From assembly GCA_013396525.1 (NCBI GenBank), contig VWYX01001164.1, forward strand, positions 171,295 to 235,294: a stretch of DNA of 64,000 bases, in the 5' to 3' direction. A program made the translations under genes and the position numbers. The stretch is from Chaetorhynchus papuensis (lineage: Eukaryota > Chordata > Aves > Passeriformes > Rhipiduridae). This document shows, one piece after another, positions 12,456 through 23,760 of this stretch. Each line of letters begins with the position of its first letter. Within the stretch, counting starts at the first letter, position 1. The notes under the pieces are model-generated. The model was not told the origin of the DNA. It searched no databases and saw nothing but the letters and a program-made list of their open reading frames with translations.

Positions 12456-13445
12456 CTAAATGGCAATGTTCATGGAGTGTTACTGGGCTGACTGTGGGCT
12501 TTGTGTATCGCCCTGGACCAGACTCTGTGCATATTTACTGACTTGAGGGCTTTAATTAAAGCCATCAGTGGCTGTTATGCAGCCAGTCTAGCATGGTTTT
12601 GCCTCCCCATTTCCTTGTCCTCGTGTGAGCAGGCAGGATTTTTAAAAAGCAAGGTATTTAGGTGGTGTGCCTTGCACCCTCTTAGCACCTCTGAAAACCA
12701 ACACCCAGCTCCCTGCTTTGGCTGGGGCCCTGCTTCTTCATCCCGCTGAGTTCAGTGGACAAGGACCAGGTGCTGGAAGCAGAGGCACCCACTTCATCCA
12801 TTCTGTTGTGGGATCGTGGATCAGAGGCTTTGCAGAGCAGCCTGAGGCTCTGCACCCTTCTGAACGTGCACAGTCAGAGCTAGCACTGCATAACCCTGCT
12901 GATAAAACAGTCCTGGGCTCACACATCATAACCACACGAATTCCTACATCTCAGCCAACTTGTGTCTAGAAGCAGAGTGAGATGGGACTGTCAGCTTATG
13001 AAATTTCCTTCCCACTACTTGTTTTTAATAGAAGCCGTTTGAGTCATGGCAGGGAGAGGAAACTATCTAAACCCACAAATCTTACAGCTCCAGCCAGCCA
13101 CACCAAGGGATGCAGAACCAACCACCCTTTTCCTTCTCCATCCCTAAACACCCAGTTCAGTCTTGGGCTTGGTTTGGGTTGGTTTTTTTTTTTTGCTTTG
13201 CTTTTAACTGTAACACAGCCACTCAGAAGGTTTTGTTTTCTTCAGGCTTGGAAACCGCTAATAAAAAGCGAGAGTTCACAGCAATAATTTCAGTTTCTTG
13301 CTTGGTTTTCAGTCAGTCTCTTCTCAAGCAAAAAAATAACTTCCTTGGGATGAAATCAGAGGAGAGTTTTGCCTCTAAGTAAGTACTTGCAGCTCCGGCC
13401 CGCTGGCTATATCTGCTGTAATGTTATGTTCCTTTTTGTCTGTAA

Positions 13446-13451
13446 AATAAA
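13446..13451 (+). terminator. Poly(A) signal AATAAA, distal BCAS3 candidate
   Basis: The hexamer lies in the context CTGTAAAATAAAGGCTTG, preceded by a T-rich stretch, a setting typical of vertebrate mRNA ends. It is 1.7 kb after the BCAS3 stop and could end a longer 3' UTR or an unrelated transcript. Confidence 0.4.
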
Positions 13452-14175
13452 GGCTTGAAGTACGGGGTTGAGGGCAGGACTGGCACCGTGGACAAATGGG
13501 ACCGCAGGGTCAAGTCAGTCCACACCAGTCAGGGTTTTTCACACAGTTCAAGCCAAGGTCAGCTCCAAAAGTTCAAACAAAATCCAGATTAACACATACA
13601 GAAGGGATTGTGTTGTCACCGTGATGCTTGTTTCCTTTCAGGCTTTCCAAGGAGCGGGGTAAGGGACAAAGTTCTTGCAGAGGAAGGAAGGAGGCTCTTC
13701 TCCCTCCTGCCTGGGACAGCCTGGCTGGTTCTGACTGAGCACACAAAGTAGGATAGCACATAACACAGAGTGGTGTCATTGCAAATGTATTTGTTGTTGG
13801 CAGGCTTTAAATCACTTTTTATAAGTGCTGCAATATGGCCATGTGGAAATTCCCAGTCTGCAAGAAGCTCCTTTGAATCAGGATGTTTTGTTTAAAGTGG
13901 GGGGGGAGAGATTTAAAAAAACCCTACAAACTGGGGCTGTACCAAAATATTTTCAGTCTGGTTCATTGAAAAGAATGTCCTAAATTCCCTGCTGTCGATA
14001 GCCCCGTAGCCAAACTGTTAAGAAAGCCTAGAGCCTAAAAAAAAAATAAGCAGTGCTATGAGGTGGCTAATTTAACTTTAATTTGATACTTTCACAGATG
14101 ACCCAGCAGAATAACCACTGAGTTCCAGCTCTTCTGTGAGCCAGAGAAAACTGAGTGTGTTGCAGTGATGACTGT

Positions 14176-14318
14176 ATAGGATCTGATTCATTGATAACTC
14201 CATAGGATCTGAGTTACCACTAATTCTAAGGTCTGTAGGATCTGGTTTAATGATAATTTTTAAGGATTTGGTTCAAGAATAACTCTATGGGGTCTGATTC
14301 ATCAATAATTCTATTTGA
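14176..14318. repeat. Degenerate minisatellite, about 26-34 bp units
   Basis: Five diverged consecutive units start with a form of TAGGATCTGATTCATT and end with a form of ATAACTCTAT. Unit starts are near 14176, 14202, 14236, 14263 and 14289. Copies differ by substitutions and small indels, so the array is old. Confidence 0.65.
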
Positions 14319-16502
14319 TGCAACACATCCCTGCACTGTGTTCTTCACTCACACCACACTCCTGCTCGCACCCATGGCCCTAAAAGCCCCCATTTCAACT
14401 GGGTGCCAGGTGTTCTCGTGCCACACGACCTTACCTCATCCTCAACACCTCAGCAGCCATATGAGAACTCATTTTCAGGCACCAGGAGGGAATATTTCTG
14501 TTCCTTGATGAGTCTAGAAGCTGCTCTTAAGGGAGATTTGCCCCTGACTTTAACACAACCAGGTTTTCGGTCTAGGGACTGGATCCAAACCCCTCTTAAA
14601 AATAACCAGAGGCTCATGGTCTTTGCAGGATTTAGGGTGAGCGGCTCCCATCGCTGTGGAAATTCTCCAGGTGAGTTTCTGACACGCCAGGTCCTCAAGC
14701 ACGGCAGCTGGCAGCCCAGCAAGAATGTTGTGCCATGATATAAACCAAAGAGCCCAAGAGACACGGGGACTTGCAGGTTTTTAAACTGTTTCCAGTAGTC
14801 GTAAGCAGAGGGCTCCTGCTGAGTTCAAAAGGCAAAACGTCTCATTTAAAGCAGGGCGGACTGTATATCATTCTGGGCATAAAGTGGGGCTCTTCTATTA
14901 AAAGTTGAGTTCAGATTTCATGAATTAACATGAAATATTGCTTTCTTATCCTACCCTGGTTTCTGTAATAAACACACGCGTGTAGCGGGCTTAAATCATG
15001 GGAGGGGGATGTTGGGCTGCTTGAAAAGGAGTGGGAAGTCAAAGGTTCTCCAAATGTGACAGCTTGGAGTTCAAATGAAATCAAATCTCAGGGCCAGTCC
15101 AGGGCCTGGGTGTAACCATCAGGGTTTGCTGGTGCTTTGCAGAGCACGTGGAGCTCAGAATCAGGGATGCTGAGCCCTGCAGAGCCCCAGCCCAGGCAAA
15201 CTCCATCCTGTCCCTGGCCCTCGGAGGGGACAGACTCTGGTGTGTCCTGCCCTGAGCAGCATTCCCCACACCCAGAACATTTGCTGGGGATGAGGCTGGC
15301 AGAAGGCAAAGGACGGGCAAAATACCGCTGAGATCTCCATCCTCCCTCCTCAGCAGAGAGCCCAGAGCAGAGTTTTGCTGCAAAGTGCAGCTGTGGAATC
15401 CCTGAACGCTGCTCCCCGTCCTCTCTGACCGCCGAAGCGAGGGGGTAAATCCATGGTGTTCTCACCAGGGCTTCCTTAGTAATTTTTTGAGGATCCAAAC
15501 CACGTCTGCGCCACGTCTCTACATTTATTTTCTCGCTCCTTTGCTCTGGCTTGTTGCTGTGCAGGGTAGGAAAGTTTGCGCCATTTCCTGTTGTCTTTCC
15601 CTTATGCTCCTGAGATATTGTAAAAATGTTCGGTATCCTCCAGTAGGTTGTAATCACTTCACCCTAATGTTTCACAGCTGCTAAGTGTAACTTTAAACCC
15701 AACCATTTGAGTGCTTACAATTAGCGAGTCAATGGGGCTGAGATCGGGTCTTTGTGATTGCAAAAAGGAGAAAACGAAACTTTTCTTTTTTTTACCCTGA
15801 GTTTTAATTGGATAAAACGGGAACAAAAGTTGTGGAGACGAGGGGGGGTTTTTTAATGCAATAAATGATTAGTGACTTGTGTGCTAGGAAAAAAAAAATA
15901 ATTGAATCCACTGCTTGGCCTGTTTCACAGATGGAAAAGGCACCAGGACAAGCATTTGTCTGCGGCAGCGCGTGTCCCGGGGACGGCAGGAGCCCCTCTC
16001 CCAGCTCTCGGCTCCCCGAGTGTAGGGGCAGAGGTGCTGGGAGCAGAGCTGGGAAGAGACAAGAGGCTTCAGCTGTGCCCCTCATCTGTGCCTGCCCCGC
16101 ACAGCCGGGCCGAGCATCCCCTCTGTCCCCAAAACCGTGGCATGGGGGCCGTTCGGTCTCACGCCGGCCCGTGGCATTAATGGAACATCGGTGTAAATTT
16201 GGGCTCCTACTCGAGAGTCCTCCCAGCCCAGCAGGATGAGACCTCCTCTGGCTGATGTCACCGGGTTTGTCCCCGCTCGGCCCCTGCCTCCGGCACGTGC
16301 TGGGGACAGGTTTCAATTATGCCACAAAATGCCTTTACCCCGGTGGGAGCAAAGGGCAGGACACAGCGGGGTGCGAGTCACCAGCGCCGGAGCTGGACCA
16401 GGGACATGGCAGGGGCGCTGCCTCCCTGTGCCCTGGCTGCACCCAGGTCCTCCAGCCCTGCCCAGGCCAGCCCCGTCCTGTCCAGCGGCATTTCTGGACG
16501 TG

Positions 16503-16574
16503 CCACATGTCCCCACATGTCCCCACATGTCCCCACATGTCCCCACATGTCCCCACATGTCCCCACATGTCCCC
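16503..16574. repeat. Decamer tandem repeat (CCCCACATGT)n
   Basis: One slightly altered unit followed by six perfect copies of CCCCACATGT and a truncated seventh. The period is exactly 10 bp, so each unit's CACATG (an E-box-type sequence) faces the same side of the helix. Open frames across it are repeat artefacts. Confidence 0.95.
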
Positions 16575-18473
16575 CCGGCCCCTGGGACACGCGGCCATTC
16601 CTGGCTGTGCCTGGGCATTGACACTGTCCCATCAATTGCCACCCATCCTTCCCTGGGCTCAGACCTGATTTGAAGCTGTGCATCTGTCAGTGAGTTCCCA
16701 GGCTGAATTTTTGCCTTTCTTGGGACTTTCTGCTGCAGGAAATTACACTAAAATACCGACAGCAGGGTCAGGGGCTTGCAGCGTTCCCTGTCGCCTCCAT
16801 CTCCTTCCCTCCATCACATCCCTGGGGATGGGCACAGTGCAGGGATGCTGCTCCCTAGCAGCCCTCCCTCCATGGAAAGCATTCCTGCCACCTGATCATA
16901 AATACTAATTAATAGCAAAGCCCTGGTCTAAGTCAAGGAGGAGGCTCTGAATTTTCTTGGGAACTTTGCTGTCTGAAAGGTATCTGAAATATTCCCTAGC
17001 ACTCAGCCTATCAGTGGGTCAATTATACGGTGAGCAGTCATACAAAGTTAATTTCTAATTTAATACAATGTTAAAAGGTTGTCAGGTTAAAATCTAATCT
17101 ATAAACGAGACATGAAACGTCTCTTTAAAACAAGTGTTGCAAACCAGTCCTGGCTCAAACCACAGGCTGCTGCTTCTTTTATAGGATATAATTATTTCCC
17201 AGTGAGTATTTACAGTAGTATTACAGGACATTAATAAAGGTGGTGCCACTGCCCGTGTGGCAGCCCGGTGCCAGCTGGGCATTAATCCCACTCCCATCCA
17301 GCTCCTCTCCCTCCAGACCCTTCTCTGGAGAGGTGGAAGTGTCAGCTTGTGGGGCCATGGGAAGCAGGACGGGGATGGAACCGACTATATTTTCACTTAC
17401 AGAGTGGGGTTGTGGGAGCAGGGCCCCCCTGATGTGTTCAGGAGGGAGCACAGCATCCCTGCATCGCCCAAGGAGGAGGAGACTCTCCTGGGATGAGCCG
17501 TAGGTGGCAGGGTGGGAATGATGGACGAGCACATTCCTTCCTGAGCAACCTGGGGAGAGGACTTTGGCAAGGGTCTGCTGTGGGCTGAAGATTATGAACC
17601 GTGTTCAGAGCAGCAGCTTCGTTCAAGCAGAAAACCAGAGACAGCACCTGCAGCCCGGGGTGAAGAGCTGGCCCTGCTCCCCATCCCACCTTGCACCCAT
17701 TCCATGAGTCCCAGTGGAAAGACTGGGCACGTCCCTCTGCCTCTCCTCCCACCCAGGGTGCCCACACTGCAGCCACCTCTCAAGGTACATTGAATTTTGC
17801 TCTTTTTGCTGTCAAAAGGAGAAAGTCCAGCTGTCATGTGGGAGTGATGCCATTGTCCTGCCCGGGTGACTGACTGGACTATGAGACTCCCGCTCCTGGT
17901 AGTCCACAGTGTTTGTGGGAGCTGGGTCAGGGCTGCCCTTGCCAGGCTCAACCAAAAAACACCGTGTGTCACCCTGCTGTGGGTCACACGATCAGCTGCA
18001 ATATCGTGTGGGTTTATTCTCCAGGAGGAATCTCACCAGCTCCAAGGGCTTGGATCAGATGTCTGAGCTCCTCTTCATGCCCCTAAAGCCCAGCAAGGAG
18101 GGGTTTTCCTAAAGAAGACCAAGATTTTGATGGGAGCAGGTGACCCCCACCACAGCAAGGGCTGGAGGGGAATGTGAGGTAATGCAATGTAACACTGGGG
18201 CTAAAATGGAGGGAATTGGTGACGTGCTGCTCTGAAGCTTCAAGGGGCGTGTGGGCTCTTTGCTCCGGCCCTCCACCAGCCAGGATTCTTTCCCTTCCTT
18301 TCCCTGGGTTTTCTGGTAAATTCTGCTGCTCTCTGTAATGGCGAAAAGCTGCTGCTGAACATCTGCACAGGCACTGTCCTCTCGGAGCGGCTGCCGGGGC
18401 TGTGAGTGCTTTGATGTGCGTGTGATTCACGGCTTGGCCGGGGCCGCCCCGCAGATGCTGCCCCTGGGTGGTG

Positions 18474-18577
18474 CAGGATGGGATGGGATGGGATGGGATG
18501 GGATGGGATGGGATGGGATGGGATGGGATGGGATGGGATGGGATGGGATNTGGGATGGGATGGGATGGGATGGGGTG
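18474..18577. repeat. Pentamer microsatellite (GGGAT)n
   Basis: About twenty copies of the GGGAT pentamer, broken by one N at 18550 that also shifts the phase. The N probably marks a consensus or assembly uncertainty in the array, so the true copy number is unknown. The Ser-His-Pro-Ile-Pro frames across it are artefacts. Confidence 0.95.
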
Positions 18578-20600
18578 CCATGAGGTGAGACAGCACCTGC
18601 ATGTCTGTACAAACAGCAGCCCCGTGTGTGAAACCCCCAGGGCCTCCTCACCGGGGCACAGGGTGTGACCTCTCCTGCCTCCACCTGCAGAGGAAAGGAC
18701 CTGGAGACATCCAGGCAGCCCAGCTCAGGTGCTTCCCCGCATCCCACCAGCACCTGAAGGGCAGAGGGATGAGGATGCCCACTCTCTGGCCACCTTGCTG
18801 GAGCAAAGGGGAGGGAGCAGAGCTGCAGGCAGGCAGAGCTGCAGCCCGGGGAGCACAATCTGTGGCCTTAATCCCGCCGTGTCCTGTGCGCTTTCAAATC
18901 CCCTTCACTTCAATGAGCGCTTGTAGTGTCAGGCCTGCGCCGGGCGAGACGGCACGCGGGGCTGGCGGGGAGGATTTGCTCAAGAGGCACTGTTTTTAAG
19001 GTGAGATTTGAAGGATGGAAGACAGATGGCAACTGGAGAGAACAAACGGATCAAGTGAAGGGTTTGTTTTCGGCGTGGAGGGGAAAACACGGGAGGGAAT
19101 TGCTTCTGGCTACAAAATGGGGGCTATTAATACCTGCAGCAACTCAAGCTTTGCACTTAGCCCGGTGAGTCGGGACCCTCCCGAGCACCACGGCGGGGGC
19201 AGGAGCGTGGTTTTTTCAGGGGAGATGAATTGATCCCAGCGTCACTCTGAGTGTACCCAGACAAAGCTGGGAGAAGGGTTATTAGCCAGCCGGCGGCCCC
19301 GCCATTGTCCCCACTATCTTTTCTTCCCTTTCAGCCTGCCTCCCCGTGGCCCAGGTCTCAAAGACCATGTGTCAAGAGATTAGTGACCTACGTGAAGGGC
19401 AATTGCTTGCTTTGTGCCGGCAGCCCGGCGTCGGGGCTGTTATTTACTTGTTATTTGGTGCTGCCTCCGTTGAGGTATCCATGGAAAACGCCCTGGAGAG
19501 CAATCTGCCGGCACTGCAGAGCTCTGTGGGCGAGGAGCTGGGAAAGAGGGGCTTGAGGGTGGCAGGTTTCAGCGTGTTGTGTGCCCATGCCAAGACCCCC
19601 AAATTCCCCAGGATGGTCAGTGCAAGAGCCCAGCACCTACAGAGAGCAGAGGAAAAAACTGGGCAATGAGAAAATTAAGTGCAATGCAGAGGTGCCCAGG
19701 AATGGTGCTGGATCCAGGGCTGAGATGAGGACTTGCCCCAGAGCAGTTTGAATTTCCAGACTTGCTTCAAGAATTGAAAGATGGGAAGAGCCTGTCCTGC
19801 CTGCAGAGGCATGTTCCACCTCTCTGCCTCTGGCAAAGAGTGGCTCGGAGGAGCACTGGGGTTTGGAGGAAATGTAAATAAAGATTATGAGAATTGGCCC
19901 TTCCATGCAGTGCTGGTATACATCAAATTTGTCCATGATGAAACACCCAGGAAAGGGACAGGTGCAATGAAAAGTGTTATTCCTGCCCAAGACCAGCTCA
20001 TGATTTATTCTGGCTGGTTTTATTCTCTCGCCGGTGAAATGCTGTCTCCTATAAACACGAGACGGTGATTTTCTGCAATTCTAAAAGTCAAATCTAGACC
20101 AAAACCACAGCTCACGTGACGTGGGAACGGCGGCGTCAGATCCTGCTTTAGATGTGATTCCAGACAAGTTCCCAGATCCAGTCTGAAGCAAACAGGCCAA
20201 GATGTGAGACCCTGCCGGCTCTGCCCACACAGGGCCAGCTCACTCATCCTTCCTTTGATCCTGTAACTTCTGCCAAACTCCTGGCCCCAAACAGGGAGAA
20301 AAGGGATTCTGGGCATGCGAGGGGGACTGAGTGACCCTCGTGGGGCTGGGGGCTACCCTGCACCTTCCCCCTCCCAGAGGCAACGGGAGGGGACTGCACC
20401 CACCAGGAACAGTCTGAAAATAAAACTAAGAAGGGAGAGAAACTGAGATGTCCCCTGTCCTCGAGGATTTTGTTGTCCAGGATCCCCTCCCAGAGGGGGG
20501 CTTTGTAGGGGTGGCGACTGGGGAGGTTGCACTGGGTGTGGAGCCCCCAGTGATTTTTTTTCTCTTCTCCCAGAACAGCCGATTCTGTCGCTTTTCCCCT

Positions 20601-22980
20601 GTTCCGCCAGGACGTCTCCGGCTGCGGGAGTCGGGCAGCCCCGTCCCGGGCACTGTGCAGCAGAACGACCCCAAATCCTCGCTGTTAATCCGGAGAGGAA
20701 GCAGGGCAGGGACCCCAACAGCATCATTTTGTCAAATAACGCCGTTTGCTGGAGCTGTTTGATTTCAGCGACGAGCCCCGGCTCGCCCCTCCCGAGACCG
20801 GCTTCGCTCGGGGAACGCGGGAGGACAGCGGGACCCCGGCTATCGATGGGCGCCGATGGAGAGTCCGAGGGGGAACCGAGGGACCCGGGAGGGGCAGCGA
20901 CACCGACCCCGGGCTCCCCGACGGAGCGGGGCGGATCTGCGGCTCCGTTTCCCCTCAGAACCGAGCCGCGGTCACGCGTGGCGGCGGGCGGGGGGTGCTC
21001 GCCCCCGGCCCCATCCCATGACGGCGATGAGGCGGCGATAATGCCATTAGCCCGGGATTAGGCGCCCGCGCCGGGATGTGACACACTTTCTCAAATGGAA
21101 GTTTTTTAAACAGAGGGATTTGCATGATCCCGCACCGCGCCCCTCCATCCCCATCCCCGCACCCCTTCCCATCCCCATCCTCGGTGCCAGCCCGGGTTCC
21201 CGGCGGGTCCCCCCGCTCTGGCACGGCCCGGACCGGGGCTCCCGTCTCCTTTTAAGGCAGCGGGCTCGGTGCGGGCTCGGCGGCGCGCTCGGATGTAGAG
21301 AGCCCCGGGGGCGCGGGGCTGGAGGGGGTCACTCCGCCCCCGCGCAGGGAGAACGCTCCTTAACTAAAAAAAAAAAAAATTAAAATTCAATTAAGCGCCG
21401 GGCTGAGCAGACTCACAGCTCAAAGCGGCGCGGAGTAACGGGGAGATGGAGGATACGTGTGTCTCCTCCCGGCCGGGCCGGGGTCACTAGCCGCCCGCCC
21501 TGCCAAACAGGCTGGGAAATGTGTTTATAAATTGTTCAAACTCTGGATAAACTTCAGCGGCGTTTGTGTCTGCGTCTCCCCGCATGTTGTTATTTTCCAG
21601 AAATCTGGATTACTGGAAATATTTTCTTTAAAGCTGGAGAGAAATCTAAACAGTCTGAGGGCAGGGGGATCTCGGATGGGGGGGCGGCCCGGGGGCTGCC
21701 GCGCTGGCGGGGCTCCGCGGGGTTCCCTGCGCACGGAAGGGGCGCGCAGCTCCGCGGCCGCGCAGCGGGAGGAAAAGAAGGGTGGCGGTGTCACATCGAG
21801 CATCTCTCGGCGGCTGTCAGTAAAAGGGCATCAGCCGGGCCCCGGTGCCCGGCGGCCCCTCCCCGTCCCCTCCAGCGGGCACCGGAGCACGGCGGGGGGC
21901 AGAGTCGTTTTCCCGGGATCTCCCGGGGATAAGGGGATTCCCACCCCGCCGAAGGGTGTGAGGGGAGATGCGGCGCCCCGGAAAAGGAAAGCGGAGGAGG
22001 GGTGTCCTGGGCGCGGGCGGGTGAGATCAAACGAGGACAGTTTCGTCACAGGTGGGGTTCTTTTCCTCTCTAGGTGGAGCGGAGAAGAGGGGCCGAGGAA
22101 GATGCTGAGGCTGCAAGGCTGCCCCTCGCCTCCTCCCCGCCTGCCCCACGGCCCAGCTGAGGCTGCAGGGTCTGGTCGGAGCGGGGGACGCACCCCGGGG
22201 CTGGAGGGGCAACCGAGTCCCGCTGGAACCCGGTCCCTTTCGGGACGGAGGGATTTCCCCCACCTCGCACCTGCGGCTTCGCTCGGGGCGTCTCTGACAT
22301 CCCCAGGTCTGTCTGTCCGGCCGCTCCCGGGAAAGGATCGTGGAGCCCAGCCCTGGGGCAGTGTCTCCCTCCCTCCTGTTCCCACCCCTGTTCGATTCCC
22401 CCAGCTTGGGAAGGTGCGAGCAGCCGGGCCGCCCTCCCCAAGGGCCCGGGGGTCTCCTCTGGCCGTGGCATCACCGCCGGGAATGGGGGGGACTGACGGC
22501 TCGCCCTGGGCACAAGAAAACCCCTTTCGCCTGGAGCCCCTTTCTCGGCCGGTGCACCCCGTCGGGGGGAGCGCTCCCCGGGGCGCGGGGCCGCCGCAGC
22601 CCGGTGGAGCCGGGAGGAGGGGAAGGCGGAGGCCCGGCTGCTTGTGAGAATTGTTATTTTTCATCAATCACCCGCAATTTGTGTAAGTGCCCCGGACAGG
22701 ACACCAGCCGTCCTGCTGGCTGGGGTCACGGAGACAACACAGCGATGGAGAAGAGCAAATTGCATTTGCTCACCAGCTCACAGATCCAAATTACGGCCCT
22801 CGCATGGCGCGGGGAAGGGAGCGAAAGGTCCATGTGACATGAGGGAAATATGAAGGACTTTGACAGGTCTTAAACGGCCTGGCGCCAAGGCCTAAGTCTA
22901 CCGGCTAAAAATAGAAAAGGGATGATGAGTGGAGATGGGCAGAGATGAAAGGGGAAGAGCGAGCAGGGCCGCGATGCGGG
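20601..22980. other. CpG-rich block upstream of TBX2 (left of gap)
   Basis: Very GC- and CpG-rich sequence, densest from about 20.75 to 22.63 kb. Long open frames on both strands are a by-product of base composition, since few stop codons occur in such DNA. No splice-supported gene is visible. It could be a distal TBX2 CpG island or the promoter of a divergent non-coding RNA comparable to human TBX2-AS1; this is inference. The final 350 bp (from about 22.64 kb) turns AT-richer and holds a MEF2-type site. Confidence 0.6.
22905..22914. promoter_or_regulatory. Perfect MEF2-type site CTAAAAATAG
   Basis: Exact match to the MEF2 consensus, about 3.2 kb upstream of the TBX2 start codon and next to the assembly gap. 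MEF2 factors act in heart and skeletal muscle and TBX2 acts in the atrioventricular canal, so a role is possible; occupancy is unknown. Confidence 0.4.
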
Positions 22981-23760
22981 NNNNNNNNNNNNNNNNNNNN
23001 NNNNNNNNNNNNNNNNNNNNNNNNNNNNNNNNNNNNNNNNNNNNNNNNNNNNNNNNNNNNNNNNNNNNNNNNNNNNNNNNNNNNNNNNNNNNNNNNNNNN
23101 NNNNNNNNNNNNNNNNNNNNNNNNNNNNNNNNNNNNNNNNNNNNNNNNNNNNNNNNNNNNNNNNNNNNNNNNNNNNNNNNNNNNNNNNNNNNNNNNNNNN
23201 NNNNNNNNNNNNNNNNNNNNNNNNNNNNNNNNNNNNNNNNNNNNNNNNNNNNNNNNNNNNNNNNNNNNNNNNNNNNNNNNNNNNNNNNNNNNNNNNNNNN
23301 NNNNNNNNNNNNNNNNNNNNNNNNNNNNNNNNNNNNNNNNNNNNNNNNNNNNNNNNNNNNNNNNNNNNNNNNNNNNNNNNNNNNNNNNNNNNNNNNNNNN
23401 NNNNNNNNNNNNNNNNNNNNNNNNNNNNNNNNNNNNNNNNNNNNNNNNNNNNNNNNNNNNNNNNNNNNNNNNNNNNNNNNNNNNNNNNNNNNNNNNNNNN
23501 NNNNNNNNNNNNNNNNNNNNNNNNNNNNNNNNNNNNNNNNNNNNNNNNNNNNNNNNNNNNNNNNNNNNNNNNNNNNNNNNNNNNNNNNNNNNNNNNNNNN
23601 NNNNNNNNNNNNNNNNNNNNNNNNNNNNNNNNNNNNNNNNNNNNNNNNNNNNNNNNNNNNNNNNNNNNNNNNNNNNNNNNNNNNNNNNNNNNNNNNNNNN
23701 NNNNNNNNNNNNNNNNNNNNNNNNNNNNNNNNNNNNNNNNNNNNNNNNNNNNNNNNNNNN
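22981..23760. other. Assembly gap (780 N)
   Basis: Unresolved bases flanked by CG-rich sequence on the left and a poly(A) run on the right. Open frames running through it have no meaning. The true length may differ from 780. Confidence 1.

Larger units (their letters stand above)
12456..20600. other. BCAS3-TBX2 intergenic region, left part
   Basis: No protein-coding gene is supported. The contents are a degenerate minisatellite near 14.2 kb, a decamer repeat near 16.5 kb, a pentamer microsatellite near 18.5 kb and a second poly(A) signal at 13446. AT-rich, TAAT-containing stretches (about 16.9-17.25 kb and 19.85-20.1 kb) could be regulatory. The remaining sequence shows nothing I can name. 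Confidence 0.7.

Noticed and set aside
16503..16574. Possible CRISPR-like array
   Set aside because: Repeats are directly contiguous with no spacers, in a vertebrate genome.
16236..16683. Frames with Pro-His-Val-Pro-Thr-Cys or Trp-Gly-His-Val-Gly repeats
   Set aside because: Translation of the decamer tandem repeat; several frames are open at once.
18240..18858. Ser-His-Pro-Ile-Pro repeat proteins on the minus strand
   Set aside because: Direct translation of the GGGAT microsatellite with an N inside.
21457..22647. 396-codon open frame on the + strand (and long frames on the other strand, e.g. 21831-22667)
   Set aside because: CpG-island DNA has few stop codons. The translation is low-complexity Gly/Pro/Arg/Ser with no domain and no splice or start support.
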